From positions 62,001-126,000 of the forward strand of contig NW_017962927.1 in assembly GCF_001661345.1 (NCBI RefSeq): 64,000 nt of DNA, in the 5' to 3' direction. Position 1 is the stretch's first letter. Every line of letters starts with the position of its first letter. Position numbers and translations under genes: made by a program. Shown here piece by piece: positions 8,189-18,303 of the stretch. The stretch is from Ascoidea rubescens DSM 1968 (Eukaryota > Ascomycota > Saccharomycetes > Ascoideales > Ascoideaceae). The notes under the pieces were generated by a model. It was not told the DNA's origin. It saw only the letters and a list, made by a program, of their open reading frames with translations, and did not search any database.

Positions 8189-9745
8189 TTATTTTTTTTC
8201 ACTAATTTTTGTTTGATTAGTTTCGTCGATTTTATTGGATTTGTTAACGTCTACATTGAAATCTGTTGAAGAGGAATCATTTGCTTTTGAGTCAGAGGAG
8301 TTTGAAACATTTTGGACATTATCAGTTTCTTGATTTTGAGCTGGCTGTGATTTAACTTTTGGATCGATATCATCTAAATTCAAGTCATCCTTAACTGGGA
8401 TGATTAAACCACTATCTTTTTCTTGTTGTATTTCAGTTTTAATCAAGTCTTCTTGTTCTTTAATAACCTTTATCTTGTCTTTACTTGGAACATTTTGAGG
8501 TTCAATACTCAAGGCAGCTTCATTGATTAATTCATCTGGAATTGAGCTTAGGACAGCTTTAAGAGCATCATAAAGAGTTTCTGTTGAGTTGATATCGCCA
8601 TAGGTGTAAGCAGAGGCTAATAGCAATAAAGTTGAAGGAATCTTTTCTCTCAATCTCATCGTCAACCAGATTTGCAAGTCATCTTTTAATTTACCGGGAG
8701 AGACACCATAGATTTTTATACCTCTTGAAGAACAAGCAGATTGCAATTCAGGCACAGATAAAGAGTCAATACCTTCGTAATCAATAGATCTATCATCTTT
8801 TTTGATCTGTAACATTTTATATCTAATTCTGTATCTTAACATTTGATCGGGACCATAAGGCTGTAAGTTGATATATTTTGACATCGCTACTAATTGGGAT
8901 CTTGACAAATTATCCAAAACGATATCATCTTTGAAGGATTTAGCAACCAAGACTAATTGTTCTCTCGTTGGTTGAACAGAGGTTGATTTTAAGTTATTAA
9001 AGAAATCAATGAAATTTTTTCTTGTTTCAGTGTTAGATAAATTAGGTAGAGTTTTCAAACCCTTTTCAGTTACTGAAGTTTTGATTAAATCAGCTACTAT
9101 AGTTCTAGTTTTTCTCAAGTTTTTAACTTTTTTCTCTTTATCATTTTTGCTTTCGTAGGTTGAAGGTAGCATATTTGGGAATAGTTTCAAAGCAACAGGC
9201 AATAGTAATTCAGCAAAGGGTATTATGATGAACATCATAAAGGGAACTACTCTAATGAGATCATTAGTTGTTCTTGATAGTTGTTTCATTTCCCTTCTAT
9301 TTAATTCATAACCGGCTAAGGACTTGATTAATAATTTTGAAGAGATTTTGATTTCTAAACCTAGTAATTTGGTACCATCCCAATAATGATTAGCTTCATG
9401 TTTAATCTTTTGCCAAATTGTTGTTTTTTTCTTTTCTGGGTTTACTTTTTCAATTGATTTTTCACTAGATTTAGTGGTAGTTTTAGCAGGTAGAGAGGAG
9501 GAAGAGGATTTTTGATTTGGATCATTAGCTGTTGAATTAAAACGAATAAATTGATTTTTATGGTTAAGATTATTATTAAGATTATTATAAAGTGAAACTG
9601 GGGTAGGGTTTTTTGTTAGAGTTTTAAGCAAGTTGTTGTAGATTGAAATATTTCTGTAAGTTTGATTGAGATGGCTGATAGCTTTCAAGTTTGAAGATCT
9701 TTTTATAACTGATAAAGTGGAACTATTGAATTTAGAGGAGTACAT
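8189..9745 (-). CDS. MDM38: Mdm38/LETM1-family inner mitochondrial membrane protein
   Basis: The 518-residue protein belongs to the LETM1 family, which acts in K+/H+ exchange across the inner membrane and in yeast also binds mitochondrial ribosomes. Residues 1-75 form a Ser/Asn/Arg-rich targeting region, followed by a Ser-rich linker. The family core begins near IWQKIKHEANHYWDGTKLLG (about residues 110-130). The membrane segment with its conserved prolines is VVPFMMFIIIPFAELLLPV (about 168-186), followed by KLFPNMLPSTY. The ribosome-binding-like LETM1 domain contains LQPYGPDQMLRYRIRYKM and GVSPGKLKDDLQIWL, both diagnostic. The C-terminal 100 residues are acidic and low in complexity. S. cerevisiae has two paralogues, Mdm38 (573) and Ylh47 (454). 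This single gene sits between them in length and could equally be called the common orthologue. Confidence 0.93.
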   Translation of the reverse strand: MYSSKFNSSTLSVIKRSSNLKAISHLNQTYRNISIYNNLLKTLTKNPTPVSLYNNLNNNLNHKNQFIRFNSTANDPNQKSSSSSLPAKTTTKSSEKSIEKVNPEKKKTTIWQKIKHEANHYWDGTKLLGLEIKISSKLLIKSLAGYELNRREMKQLSRTTNDLIRVVPFMMFIIIPFAELLLPVALKLFPNMLPSTYESKNDKEKKVKNLRKTRTIVADLIKTSVTEKGLKTLPNLSNTETRKNFIDFFNNLKSTSVQPTREQLVLVAKSFKDDIVLDNLSRSQLVAMSKYINLQPYGPDQMLRYRIRYKMLQIKKDDRSIDYEGIDSLSVPELQSACSSRGIKIYGVSPGKLKDDLQIWLTMRLREKIPSTLLLLASAYTYGDINSTETLYDALKAVLSSIPDELINEAALSIEPQNVPSKDKIKVIKEQEDLIKTEIQQEKDSGLIIPVKDDLNLDDIDPKVKSQPAQNQETDNVQNVSNSSDSKANDSSSTDFNVDVNKSNKIDETNQTKISEKK

Positions 9746-11154
9746 TTTGAGGTTGAGTGTTTCAAATAGATCGAGATTAATAAGGATTAATAGAAGTTGA
9801 AGGTAAATTGACTTTTTGGTTTCTGGATTTGGCTTGTTGGTTTGTATTGTATTTTCTAATTTATGATTTTGAAAGGCTTATATAGTAATTGAATAGAATT
9901 GGATGAAATTGAGCAAAATTGAATAAGATGATGAAATCTAGAAATGGATAAATATGAAGGAATTGGCAAAGTTCTTATAATGGATCGAGAAATGACTGAG
10001 ATGATTTTTTGTTGAATTCTTTTTACAGTGATTGCCAGTAAATTGTAAATTAATTCTAAGTTAATTGGAAATAATTGCAGAATTTTGATTGAAAAGGCAG
10101 AAAAGAATTCGAAGCCCAAAAAGATTTCCCAAAATTGCTGATTCTGTGGAATTTGTGTTTTTTTCTGCTTTTGAATACTGAGACTTTTCCTCCAGTTTTG
10201 CCATCGACTTTGCTGCAGGTCGAATGACCCATTTCTGAAAACTTGGTTCATACTGGGATTAGACCTCCTTTCGTCCACCAGCACGCACATCCCGTAAAAC
10301 ATATTTGTGTTACGTAAGCACTTAGGCTACACTAAAGCAAGTGCTTGCTAAGCGGCCATTGCTTGCTCTCATTGGCCCCGCCGCCACGCTCCACAAGCGG
10401 CGACGAAACCCGACCGTCGGGCCAAAACAGGCTTCCCTGCGCAAAATGGAACGCGTTCGTCAAAACCTGCGTGGCGCCGGCTAAACGGCATTGCTCGGAC
10501 CAATGATCAGCCCCATATTTCGCTCTGGGCCACCACCACGGAAAACATGCACTGCTGCACAATGACACACAATTATGCACCAGCATCTAGCACATCCCGT
10601 GATAGTCACGCTTTTATGCGTACAGCGCTCGCAATCACCATGTCTTGGTATACGCGCGGTCTGAGATGCACCGCAAAACAGAAAACCCGGTCACCAGACG
10701 GCTGGTACTTAGGACCCATATATACGCTTGCCCGTTTTTTTTTGCGGGCCAGCCATGCTGAGCATTACACGCCTAAAGCCCTAATTGGGATGGTGGAAGA
10801 TAACAAAAAAAATTTACTGGTTCAAGTGGAGTTAATTTGGCCCAACAGTCGTTGACTAACCACACAGGTTATAACTAACTAATCCTCTGCCCATTATTAT
10901 TATATATATATTATCCTTTTAATATATCATATAATAGTAATCCTCCCTCCTCCACCAAGTGTTAATCACCTCCCACTTCTTAGAACACCCGGCGGTTCTT
11001 TGTTTGTTTGATTAATATCAGTCTAATTTATAATTCTCACAGATTATAGATTTGATTTCCCTTTTAATTAATCTGGAATTATCTATTTCATTTTATTTGA
11101 ATTGCTTTTTGCATATTCTTTATTTTACTTGTTTTTCTGCTACAGAATAAAAGA
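9746..11154. promoter_or_regulatory. Divergent promoter region MDM38 / UTP22 with a GC-rich island
   Basis: This holds both 5' ends. The half nearest MDM38 is AT-rich. From about 10320 to 10860 it is distinctly GC-rich, with CCAAT/ATTGG words (near 10370, 10499 and 10782), a GCGCCGG word at 10474-10480 and a small GCCCG/CGGGC hairpin around a T-run at 10731-10751. AT-rich sequence then leads to the UTP22 ATG. Frames of about 85-150 codons within it (9856-10302 reverse, 10547-10855 forward) lack recognisable content. CCAAT boxes would fit respiratory control of MDM38, but this is inference. Confidence 0.45.
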
Positions 11155-14100
11155 ATGGGTTCTAAGAGAAAGAGAAATGATACATCCATAAAAATTAAAT
11201 CCAATTCAGCAAAATTTACTAGCAAATCCACCTCTGGTGACTCATCCATTCAAACCAGCTCCCAAAATAATCACAATATAAAATCCAATGGCAGCTCTAA
11301 CGTTATCACAAACGATAATACAAGCGTAACTAAAAATGATACCAATCATTCTGAACAAATTTCCAAGAAAGATTTGGACCTTTCAGAAAATGATGAATCC
11401 CTCTCTGAAGAGAATGATTCGGATATTCATAGCAACAGCAAATCTCAAATCGCCTCCAAAGATAGCTCAGACAATATCTCTGAGGATATTTCTGATAATT
11501 ACTCTGACAATAGTTTCGATGAAGACGATGAAGATGAGGATAACGATAAAATTCAACCCAAATTGAAAAAACAAAAATCCTTAAATCATCAACAATTATC
11601 GGCTCAGGATGTTCAAATCGCAAGAGAAACTGCCGAAGTCTTTAAATCAAACATCTTCAAATTAAAAATAGATGAAGTTATTAAAGAAATCAAATTAAAT
11701 CAATCTCATTTAACTAAAATTGAAAAATTTCTTTATTCTTTATATAACTTAATTAATAATAACATTAATGATTCTCAAATATTTTCCATATCTGACTTAA
11801 ATGAACCCAATAAATCAAAATCAAAATCAAAATCAAAATCGAAAACAAAACAAAAATCAAATTTAAATTTAAACTTGAATTTAAAAATCCCATTTTGTGA
11901 TCCAAAACCAACAAATAAAGATTTCAAATTCCAGTATTTAAAACCTTCTGATATATCTGTCGTTGGTTCTTATGCTTTGAAAAATTCAATCAGATTACCT
12001 TACAATAATATAATTGATTTGGCTATAACAATGCCCTCGTCCTTGTTTGAAAAAAAGGATTATCTAAATTATAGAGCGTTCTATAAAAGATCCTTTTATT
12101 TAGCATACTTGGCCTCAAATTTAATATCAAATTTCTCAAATGATCAACTCAACTTCTTAGATTTCAATTATGAATATCTTAACGATGACATTCTAACTCC
12201 AACTCTTAAAATTGATTTTAATAATCCTAAAAATTCTTCAAAATCAAAATCTCATTCAAAACCAAAATCGAATGGAAATACAAACATAGACTCTTCCATT
12301 GATTGCAATTGCTACCACACAAATTTTTCTATAAGATTAATTGTTTGTTTCCCTTTTAATATCTTTGATTACAAAAAATTATTACCCTTTAAAAATTCAA
12401 TAAGAATTCAACAAAACGTTAATTCAACCCAAAAAAAACATCAATTACAAACACCACCACAATCATCTTCAACCTCATCTTCAAACACCCTACAAACAGC
12501 ATCTCCAGCAAATACAATACCAACCCCCATTTACAACTCCTCTTTAATATCAAACACAACTTATAACCACTATTTAAAATTCATCTATAAAACTCAAAAA
12601 CTAACCGATTCCTTCAAAGAAGCCGCTAACTTAGGGAGAATTTGGCTAACTAAAAAGGGTTTTTTATCTGGCTCTATTTCAAATGGTGGTTTTGGTAATT
12701 TTGAATTCACAATGCTAATGGCTTTATTATTAAACGGTGGTGGTCAAGAAAATAATAAAATTTTATTATTTGGTTTTTCGTCTTATCAATTATTTAAAGG
12801 TATAATCAAATATTTAGCCACTCAAGACTTATTAACTAATGGCCATTTAATATTTTCAAGCACTACTAATGATAAAATTTACTGCAAATATAATAATAAC
12901 GAAGGTTTTAATGTCCCTACTATTTTTGATAAATTCACAAAATTAAACATTCTATGGAAAATGTCAAATTATTCTTATAACCTATTAAGACATGAAGCTA
13001 TTTTAACACTAAATGCTTTAAATGAAACAATTAATGACCCCTTTGATTCAATTTTTTTAAAAAATAATAATATCGACTATTTAAAATATGATATAAATTT
13101 AGAAATACCTTATCCAACTCCAGGTTTTAATGATAAAAATGAAAAAAATAAAAAAAGTACTAATAATGATAATAATAATGATACCAATGGAACAGAAACC
13201 ATAAATAATATCATAAATTTTGGTCCATTGGAAAAAATTTCATTTGTAAGTTATGATAATTTTATTCAAACTAAATTATATAATATTTTATTAACTGGTT
13301 TAAAAGAAAGAGTTCATCAAATTTCAATTAAGATTGTAGAAAAGAAAAATATAGACAAAAACCATAAAAATTATTCTGGCTTGCAATTTCCTTTAAATAG
13401 AAGAAAATATCTTTTTAATACTGAAGATTCTATAATTAAAATTGGTTTGATATTGAATCAAGATTATTGTGAAAAATTAGTAACAAAGGGTCCATTAAAT
13501 TCAGAAAAAGAAGCGGTGGAAAAATTTAAAAAATTTTGGGGTGGAAAATCCCAATTAAGAAGGTTTAAAGATGGTTCCATTAATGAATGCATTGTTTGGA
13601 ATTACAGTTATGATAAACCTATAGTTTTGCAAATAATAAAATATTTATTTGCAAGATTTTTTGGTAAATCTTTTGCATCAAAAATTGCAACAGAACTACC
13701 TTGTTTTATATCAAAACTTCCCAAGCCTTTATTACCAGAATCAAATAATTTATCAATAATAAACACATCAACATTTCATAATTTAAAAGCAAGTTTTGAC
13801 AAATTAAGTAAAATATTATTTGAATTTAATAGAGATTTACCATTAAATATAAAGGCAATTAATCCTAATAGCAGTGGTTTCCGTTATTCATCTGTGTTAC
13901 AACCTATACCATTTGCAATATCTAACCCTGATTTTTTCAATGAGGTTTTATTACAATTTGAAAGTTCCAAAAAGTGGCCAGATGCAATAAATGGATTAGA
14001 AGATACCAAGACAGCATTTTTGCTAAAAATTTATGAATTATTAAATAACAAGTATAAAGACCGTTATAAAGCATTTATGACTAGTGATAAGTCTATACCA

Positions 14101-15369
14101 TATAACAACAACATTAAAATACTAAATATAATAACACCAGAAGGATATGGATTCAGTATAAAAGTATTAACAGAAAGAGATGAGATTCTTTATCTTAGAG
14201 CTGTTTCTAATTGCTCAAAGGATAAAAGGAATTTGCTTGAAGAGGTTTATCTCAAATTTAATCAAAATTATATTGGATCAATTAAGCACACTAGAAGAAT
14301 ATTATTGATATCTCATCATTTTCAATATTATCTGGCAACAGTTCGATTATTCAAAAGATGGTTAGATGATCAGTTGTTATATTGCCATTTGAATGAAGAA
14401 TTAATTGAGTTGATTGTGTTAAAAGTATTTGTTGATAGCGAATATTGGTTACCACCATCAAGTATTGAAAATGGATTTTTAAGGGTTTTGTATTTTATAG
14501 CCAATTGGAATTGGAGAGAAAACCCAATAATTTTGGATATATCTAAAAAATTAGATCAAGACTTTCTTTCTGTATTAAATAGCGATAGCAATGGTCAAAA
14601 TCAAGAAAGTAATATAGGCAATGACAACAAAAGTGATAATTTAAAGGATATTTTGAGCGATAAATTGACAATTAAAGATTATCAAGTTTCAATGTCAAAT
14701 TTCCTAAAAGTTCGTAAAATTGATCCAAATGGGCTAAGAACCCAATTTTTCATATCTACAAAGGATGACCCATCAGGAATCCTATGGAGTAATAACCAGC
14801 TTTTACCCATAGCTGCCAGATTGACAGCATTATCAAAGGTGGCAATGAATTTAATAAGTCAGCAGGGAATAAATGCATTGACCCTTAATATATTATTTAA
14901 ACCTGCATTAAATGACTATGATTTTGTGATTGAAACCAAGAGTATTAAATTATCGAAATCAAGCGGAATTATATTGGGAAAAGCATTTAAAAATCTAATT
15001 GTGGATAGTTCCCAAGGCTTTAATCATGAGAACATAAGTGATGAGATAGCCAATAAAATTGATCCAGTTTCTGAATTAGTCAATGAATTGAATGGAAAAT
15101 ATTCAAACATAATAATTTTTTCATATCACAAGATAGCAGGATTAAACAATAAAGGAGAGAATGTAATAACTGGGTTGTTTATTCCTTCGATGGTTAATAA
15201 TAAAAAATTTAGAATTGGTAGTGTGGGATATAATATAAAAGCTATTGAAGAAAATAAGGACGAAATAATTATAAACAAAGATTCATTATTTGCCGAAATA
15301 GCCAGATTGGGTGGCGATCTAATCACTAGTTTTCAGTACAAAGGGATGATAAAAAATGTTAAAAAATAA
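11155..15369 (+). CDS. UTP22: Utp22/Nrap, SSU processome component
   Basis: The 1404-residue nucleolar protein belongs to the Nrap family, which joins the UTP-C subcomplex with Rrp7 and casein kinase 2 in early 18S rRNA processing. Residues 1-145 are a Ser/Asn/Asp-rich acidic extension ending in a basic KLKKQKS patch. Family sequence starts near AQDVQIARETAEVFKSNIFK. The first nucleotidyltransferase-like region follows (VVGSYALKNSIRL, about 265-277). A long Ser/Thr-rich insertion sits near residues 420-460. The most conserved block contains GRIWLTKKGFLSGSISNGGF (about 490-510), and the second half holds FWGGKSQLRRFKDGSINECI and LATVRLFKRWLDDQLLYCHL. The usual length is about 1140-1240, so this copy is long through low-complexity inserts. 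In the family the nucleotidyltransferase folds are non-catalytic. UTP22, RPC40 and the snoRNA all serve ribosome production in this part of the window. Confidence 0.95.
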   Translation: MGSKRKRNDTSIKIKSNSAKFTSKSTSGDSSIQTSSQNNHNIKSNGSSNVITNDNTSVTKNDTNHSEQISKKDLDLSENDESLSEENDSDIHSNSKSQIASKDSSDNISEDISDNYSDNSFDEDDEDEDNDKIQPKLKKQKSLNHQQLSAQDVQIARETAEVFKSNIFKLKIDEVIKEIKLNQSHLTKIEKFLYSLYNLINNNINDSQIFSISDLNEPNKSKSKSKSKSKTKQKSNLNLNLNLKIPFCDPKPTNKDFKFQYLKPSDISVVGSYALKNSIRLPYNNIIDLAITMPSSLFEKKDYLNYRAFYKRSFYLAYLASNLISNFSNDQLNFLDFNYEYLNDDILTPTLKIDFNNPKNSSKSKSHSKPKSNGNTNIDSSIDCNCYHTNFSIRLIVCFPFNIFDYKKLLPFKNSIRIQQNVNSTQKKHQLQTPPQSSSTSSSNTLQTASPANTIPTPIYNSSLISNTTYNHYLKFIYKTQKLTDSFKEAANLGRIWLTKKGFLSGSISNGGFGNFEFTMLMALLLNGGGQENNKILLFGFSSYQLFKGIIKYLATQDLLTNGHLIFSSTTNDKIYCKYNNNEGFNVPTIFDKFTKLNILWKMSNYSYNLLRHEAILTLNALNETINDPFDSIFLKNNNIDYLKYDINLEIPYPTPGFNDKNEKNKKSTNNDNNNDTNGTETINNIINFGPLEKISFVSYDNFIQTKLYNILLTGLKERVHQISIKIVEKKNIDKNHKNYSGLQFPLNRRKYLFNTEDSIIKIGLILNQDYCEKLVTKGPLNSEKEAVEKFKKFWGGKSQLRRFKDGSINECIVWNYSYDKPIVLQIIKYLFARFFGKSFASKIATELPCFISKLPKPLLPESNNLSIINTSTFHNLKASFDKLSKILFEFNRDLPLNIKAINPNSSGFRYSSVLQPIPFAISNPDFFNEVLLQFESSKKWPDAINGLEDTKTAFLLKIYELLNNKYKDRYKAFMTSDKSIPYNNNIKILNIITPEGYGFSIKVLTERDEILYLRAVSNCSKDKRNLLEEVYLKFNQNYIGSIKHTRRILLISHHFQYYLATVRLFKRWLDDQLLYCHLNEELIELIVLKVFVDSEYWLPPSSIENGFLRVLYFIANWNWRENPIILDISKKLDQDFLSVLNSDSNGQNQESNIGNDNKSDNLKDILSDKLTIKDYQVSMSNFLKVRKIDPNGLRTQFFISTKDDPSGILWSNNQLLPIAARLTALSKVAMNLISQQGINALTLNILFKPALNDYDFVIETKSIKLSKSSGIILGKAFKNLIVDSSQGFNHENISDEIANKIDPVSELVNELNGKYSNIIIFSYHKIAGLNNKGENVITGLFIPSMVNNKKFRIGSVGYNIKAIEENKDEIIINKDSLFAEIARLGGDLITSFQYKGMIKNVKK

Positions 15370-15723
15370 AATTTATTTTCAGGATGTATATATAGAAATT
15401 TAGTTTTTTAATCTTTAATTTTTTTTTATTATTGTTGTTCTTTCTAATCTTCTAATTTTTTCGTTTTTCGTATCCTCAGTCATTTTCATTTATAGTTTTT
15501 AGTATTATATTATACGACAGCTTTTTATGTTTGTTAATCCTTCAAGTGTAGGAAAGACAGCAAAAGCAGCAAAAGAAGAGGAAGCAGAGAAAGCTCAGTT
15601 ACTAAATGCAGAAGAAGACCCAAAGGCGCGGTCTCAGCCAGCTTTTGTACAGATTTTTAAGCAGAGGAAAGAAAAGAAGAAAGAACAGAAGAAACAGAAG
15701 AAACAGCAGAGGCAACACATTAG
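15370..15723. other. Tandem gap ahead of the DUF1746-like gene
   Basis: The first half is AT-rich 3' flank of UTP22. The second half (15545-15720) is a purine-rich run with repeated GCAGAA, AAGCAG and GAAACAG words. A 70-codon frame starts at the ATG at 15527 and overlaps the next gene by 16 bases. Its product is almost entirely Lys, Glu, Ala and Gln, as the purine run dictates, so I treat it as chance or at most an upstream ORF. Confidence 0.5.
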
Positions 15724-16797
15724 ATGGAGCTGGGTGTGAGTGACATGGACTCTGATGAGCTACAGAACCAGATAAGCAGCGAGGAAATTGAAAAGAACGA
15801 TGCTAGGATCTTGAAAGAGAAGAAGAAAGCCTTTTTGAAGGATTTGAAACAGAATTTGGATCTTTTGACTTATTGCACCATCATATTTGTTTTCCTACTT
15901 GATTCCTCATTGTTGACATTGATAACCAGATCATTGCTACAGTTTTTGTTATCAAGACCAATTCCAAAAGATTTGGTATCTACTCCAAGTGGTGGTAATA
16001 GAAGTGGCAGAAATACTAGTACTAGCGCTACTAATACTACTAATAATGTGAACATTAGTGTTACAGTCATTGGCACATCTAATAGCAGTTCAAGTTTATC
16101 AGGTCGAAAGATAACAATTAACAACATGAAAATGATTGTGAAAGGAATGATGATTACTATGTTTGCATTAAACCTCCAGGTGATTGTAATAAGAATTTTT
16201 TTAACTAGGAATGGATATTTTGAGAATGGAATGAATATAGTTTCTAATTATTTATATGGATCATTAATATTACAAATCATTGGAGAAAATTTGACACATA
16301 CTAAGATTTATTATATATTTTATGATATAATAATAATATTTTTACAGATATTAAAGATATCGATTTTTTATGATGAAGTTGAGAAGAAAGATGTTAATAA
16401 TACAAAGAATAGTATAAATAGTGATAGAGCTAATAATAGAAATAATAACAATGGTAGTGACAATAATGATCATATAAATAATACTGAAAATCGTCATGAT
16501 AATGATATATCATTCAGTTCAAGCAATTCGATTAATAATTTACTTACATCAACTATAATTGAAAATGATTTAGTTCCAAATTATGAAAGAGATGGATATA
16601 CTGGGAATATATCAATAATAAATTTGAAGCCATTTAAAGTTGTAAAAGAAATTTGGAGATTAAGATCTGATGAATCTGATGAGGAATCAGGAGATAGTGA
16701 TAATGATAATGATAATGATAATGAAAATGGTAATTTTTTAAATAACGATTTAGGATTTATACATAGAAGAATACATGTTCCAGGCAGTTTTGTGTAA
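15724..16797 (+). CDS. Membrane protein, probably DUF1746 (Dsc4/Vld1-like) subunit of a Golgi/vacuole ubiquitin ligase
   Basis: The 357-residue product has an acidic N-terminus with a Lys/Glu helix (about 20-45) and a hydrophobic pair at about 48-80 (LLTYCTIIFVFLLDSSLLTL then LLQFLL). A Ser/Thr/Asn linker follows, then further membrane segments at about 135-152, 175-195 and 196-212, then an Asn/Asp-rich tail ending in a conserved-looking HVPGSFV. Two N-terminal spans with a DSSLL turn resemble the fungal DUF1746 domain found in S. pombe Dsc4 and S. cerevisiae Vld1, adaptors of the Dsc/Tul1 ligase. I base this on overall pattern and not on a diagnostic motif. The start could be this ATG or the one at codon 8. 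The first 60 bases are GC-rich, continuing the composition of the upstream region. It converges on RPC40 with about 80 bases between the stops. Confidence 0.55.
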   Translation: MELGVSDMDSDELQNQISSEEIEKNDARILKEKKKAFLKDLKQNLDLLTYCTIIFVFLLDSSLLTLITRSLLQFLLSRPIPKDLVSTPSGGNRSGRNTSTSATNTTNNVNISVTVIGTSNSSSSLSGRKITINNMKMIVKGMMITMFALNLQVIVIRIFLTRNGYFENGMNIVSNYLYGSLILQIIGENLTHTKIYYIFYDIIIIFLQILKISIFYDEVEKKDVNNTKNSINSDRANNRNNNNGSDNNDHINNTENRHDNDISFSSSNSINNLLTSTIIENDLVPNYERDGYTGNISIINLKPFKVVKEIWRLRSDESDEESGDSDNDNDNDNENGNFLNNDLGFIHRRIHVPGSFV

Positions 16798-16876
16798 ACA
16801 GACAATCAGACAATAATGAAAAACAAGATATTTTAATGTTTATTAATAAATTTTTCGAATAAAAACAGATAACTAA

Positions 16877-17890
16877 CTAACTAACTGGACAATTACGTAA
16901 GTATTCAGCTTTTGTTTTCAATATTCTAACAGATTTGAAAAAAATCTCTTCTGGAGGCATTGCATCAGTTGATTCAATATTGAAAATAAAGTATTGTCGA
17001 TTTCTTCCTAGTTTGACTTTATCTTTAAATTCATCATGTCTTAAAACTTCTCTCGATACAGTGTCTTTTCTTGGGTCTTTAACGTATGCTTCACCTTTAC
17101 TATCAATGCCAATTACACCTGAGGGAAAACACTTTTGGAATTTTTTAGCTTCGTCAAGAACAATTGGTTTCAAGATTTTTATGACAGGGAGTAATCTGTA
17201 GGAAGCAGTTGCAACTGGAGAGAATTTGGCATGATCAGAACCAATTCCCAAGATGCAATGAGCTCTTAAAGAGATTTCTTGACCGGGTCTTAATTTTGCG
17301 ATAAGGATATCAGGATCACATGGAGCAATTGGGTTATCTTTGAATTTTTCAATTTGCTTGCCTTGTGGTTCAAATTTAAGGTCTCTTGCGTAAACCGAGG
17401 AATTCTTGTAGAGGACTTTAGGATCTGTTACATTTTTGGGTGGATGAGGGTTTCTTGTACAGGAGACATCTAAGGTTAGAACTATAGTGTTTTCATCAGT
17501 GAAACGATCTTTTTCATCAACAGTGTTATCTATCCAAGAAAGGGCATCAGGATCAACCTTCAAGGGAATCAAACCAATTCTTTGAGCTAAGACCTCATCC
17601 TGAATAACTGAAGTGTTATTGAATATATAAATGTTTTCAACAGCAACACAAGGAACCTCTGCAATCATTATACGACGAAAGGCATTTGCAATTGAAGTGT
17701 CTATGTTGATCAAATCGAAATTGGCCGAACGATCAGTTAAATAGTGGATTCTGATATCGAAGTTTTTTTTGAATGTGTCAAGATTCCAAGCGAAATCAGA
17801 AGTACCATCGACACCAGGCAAGTCGGTTGAATAAACGTTAGAGACATGATCGTGCTCTATCTTGACCAAGTTTGGATCCTCTACTTCCAT
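16877..17890 (-). CDS. RPC40: Rpc40 (AC40), shared subunit of RNA polymerases I and III
   Basis: The 337-residue alpha-like subunit pairs with AC19 to nucleate assembly of Pol I and Pol III. Length matches S. cerevisiae (335). The alpha motif is clear at about residues 60-100: FDLINIDTSIANAFRRIMIA then EVPCVAVENIYIFNNTSV, followed by EVLAQRIGLIPLKVDPDAL, the signature of AC40/Rpb3-type subunits. Later conserved parts are DIKLRPGQEISLRAH-like (here DILIAKLRPGQEISLRAHCI), HAKFSPVATASYRLLP and PEEIFFKSVRILKTKAEYL near the C-terminus. The ATG at 17890 is the natural start. An exact TGAAAAATTT ribosome-biogenesis promoter element lies about 85 bases upstream. Confidence 0.96.
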   Translation of the reverse strand: MEVEDPNLVKIEHDHVSNVYSTDLPGVDGTSDFAWNLDTFKKNFDIRIHYLTDRSANFDLINIDTSIANAFRRIMIAEVPCVAVENIYIFNNTSVIQDEVLAQRIGLIPLKVDPDALSWIDNTVDEKDRFTDENTIVLTLDVSCTRNPHPPKNVTDPKVLYKNSSVYARDLKFEPQGKQIEKFKDNPIAPCDPDILIAKLRPGQEISLRAHCILGIGSDHAKFSPVATASYRLLPVIKILKPIVLDEAKKFQKCFPSGVIGIDSKGEAYVKDPRKDTVSREVLRHDEFKDKVKLGRNRQYFIFNIESTDAMPPEEIFFKSVRILKTKAEYLRNCPVS

Positions 17891-17972
17891 TTGTTTGTAT
17901 TGTGGTATTGCAGAACCGTATATTCTGGGTTATTAAATCTATTTTGTAGCAACAGTGAGATGTGATAGAAAT

Positions 17973-17982
17973 TGAAAAATTT
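17973..17982. promoter_or_regulatory. RRPE-type element upstream of RPC40
   Basis: TGAAAAATTT matches the RRPE motif that marks ribosome-biogenesis genes in yeasts, and it lies at a typical distance (about 85 bases) from the RPC40 start. The surroundings are also A- and T-rich with further AAAATTT words, so chance occurrence is possible. No PAC motif (GATGAG) was seen beside it. Confidence 0.4.
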
Positions 17983-18052
17983 AAAATTTAAATTTTAAAA
18001 AAAATTTCAAAAAGCAAAAATTTATCAAATAGTTAAAAAACTCAAAAAGAAA

Positions 18053-18124
18053 TGCCGTTCCCAGGAATCGAACCTGGGTTTCTTCGGCCACAACGAAGTG
18101 TACTTACCACTATACTAGAACGGC
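18053..18124 (-). tRNA. tH(GUG): tRNA-His (GTG)
   Basis: A full cloverleaf reads on the reverse strand: acceptor GCCGTTC/GAACGGC, the GTG anticodon in a TTGTGGC-type loop, a T arm with GGTTCGATTCC and discriminator A. It is closely similar to S. cerevisiae tRNA-His and has no intron. A T5 run follows the 3' end as a Pol III terminator. It is 85 bases from tRNA-Arg, in the same direction. Confidence 0.97.
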
Positions 18125-18209
18125 TAACTTTTGTTGAGAAAAAGTTTAAACATAATTTTGATAAAATACACAATTTAAATGCTTCTAAAAATAGAAGAAC
18201 ACAAAAAAG

Positions 18210-18303
18210 CACCCGACGTGGGAGTCGAACCCACAATCTTCTGATGACTTAACACCTAGCAGGCGTTAGAAGTCAGACGCGTTAACCATTACGCTAGCCA
18301 GGC
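18210..18303 (-). tRNA. tR(UCU): tRNA-Arg (TCT) with a 21-base intron
   Basis: Reverse-strand cloverleaf with acceptor GCCTGGC/GTCGGGT (a G-T first pair, as in the yeast relative), D arm GCGTAATGG, anticodon stem TCTGA/TCAGA, anticodon TCT at 18268-18270 and T arm GGTTCGACTCC. An intron of 21 bases (18246-18266) interrupts it one base 3' of the anticodon, the standard place. A T6 terminator follows. Confidence 0.95.

Noticed and set aside
9929-9995. ATGATGA followed by CTGA about 60 bases on, like a second C/D snoRNA
   Set aside because: The flanks cannot form a terminal stem, there is no D'/C' pair, and the guide bases match no rRNA segment I know.
9856-10302. 148-codon reverse frame upstream of MDM38
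   Set aside because: It begins in the GC-rich island and continues through AT-rich promoter DNA. The product has no recognisable motif and lies in the divergent promoter.
10731-10751. GCCCG-T9-GCGGGC hairpin with T-run, like a Pol III or bacterial-type terminator
   Set aside because: No A/B boxes or RNA gene motif precede it. It is more likely a chance palindrome in the island.
15527-15739. 70-codon frame ahead of the DUF1746-like gene
   Set aside because: It has an ATG, but its Lys/Glu/Gln/Ala content is dictated by a purine-rich repeat run and it overlaps the next gene's start.
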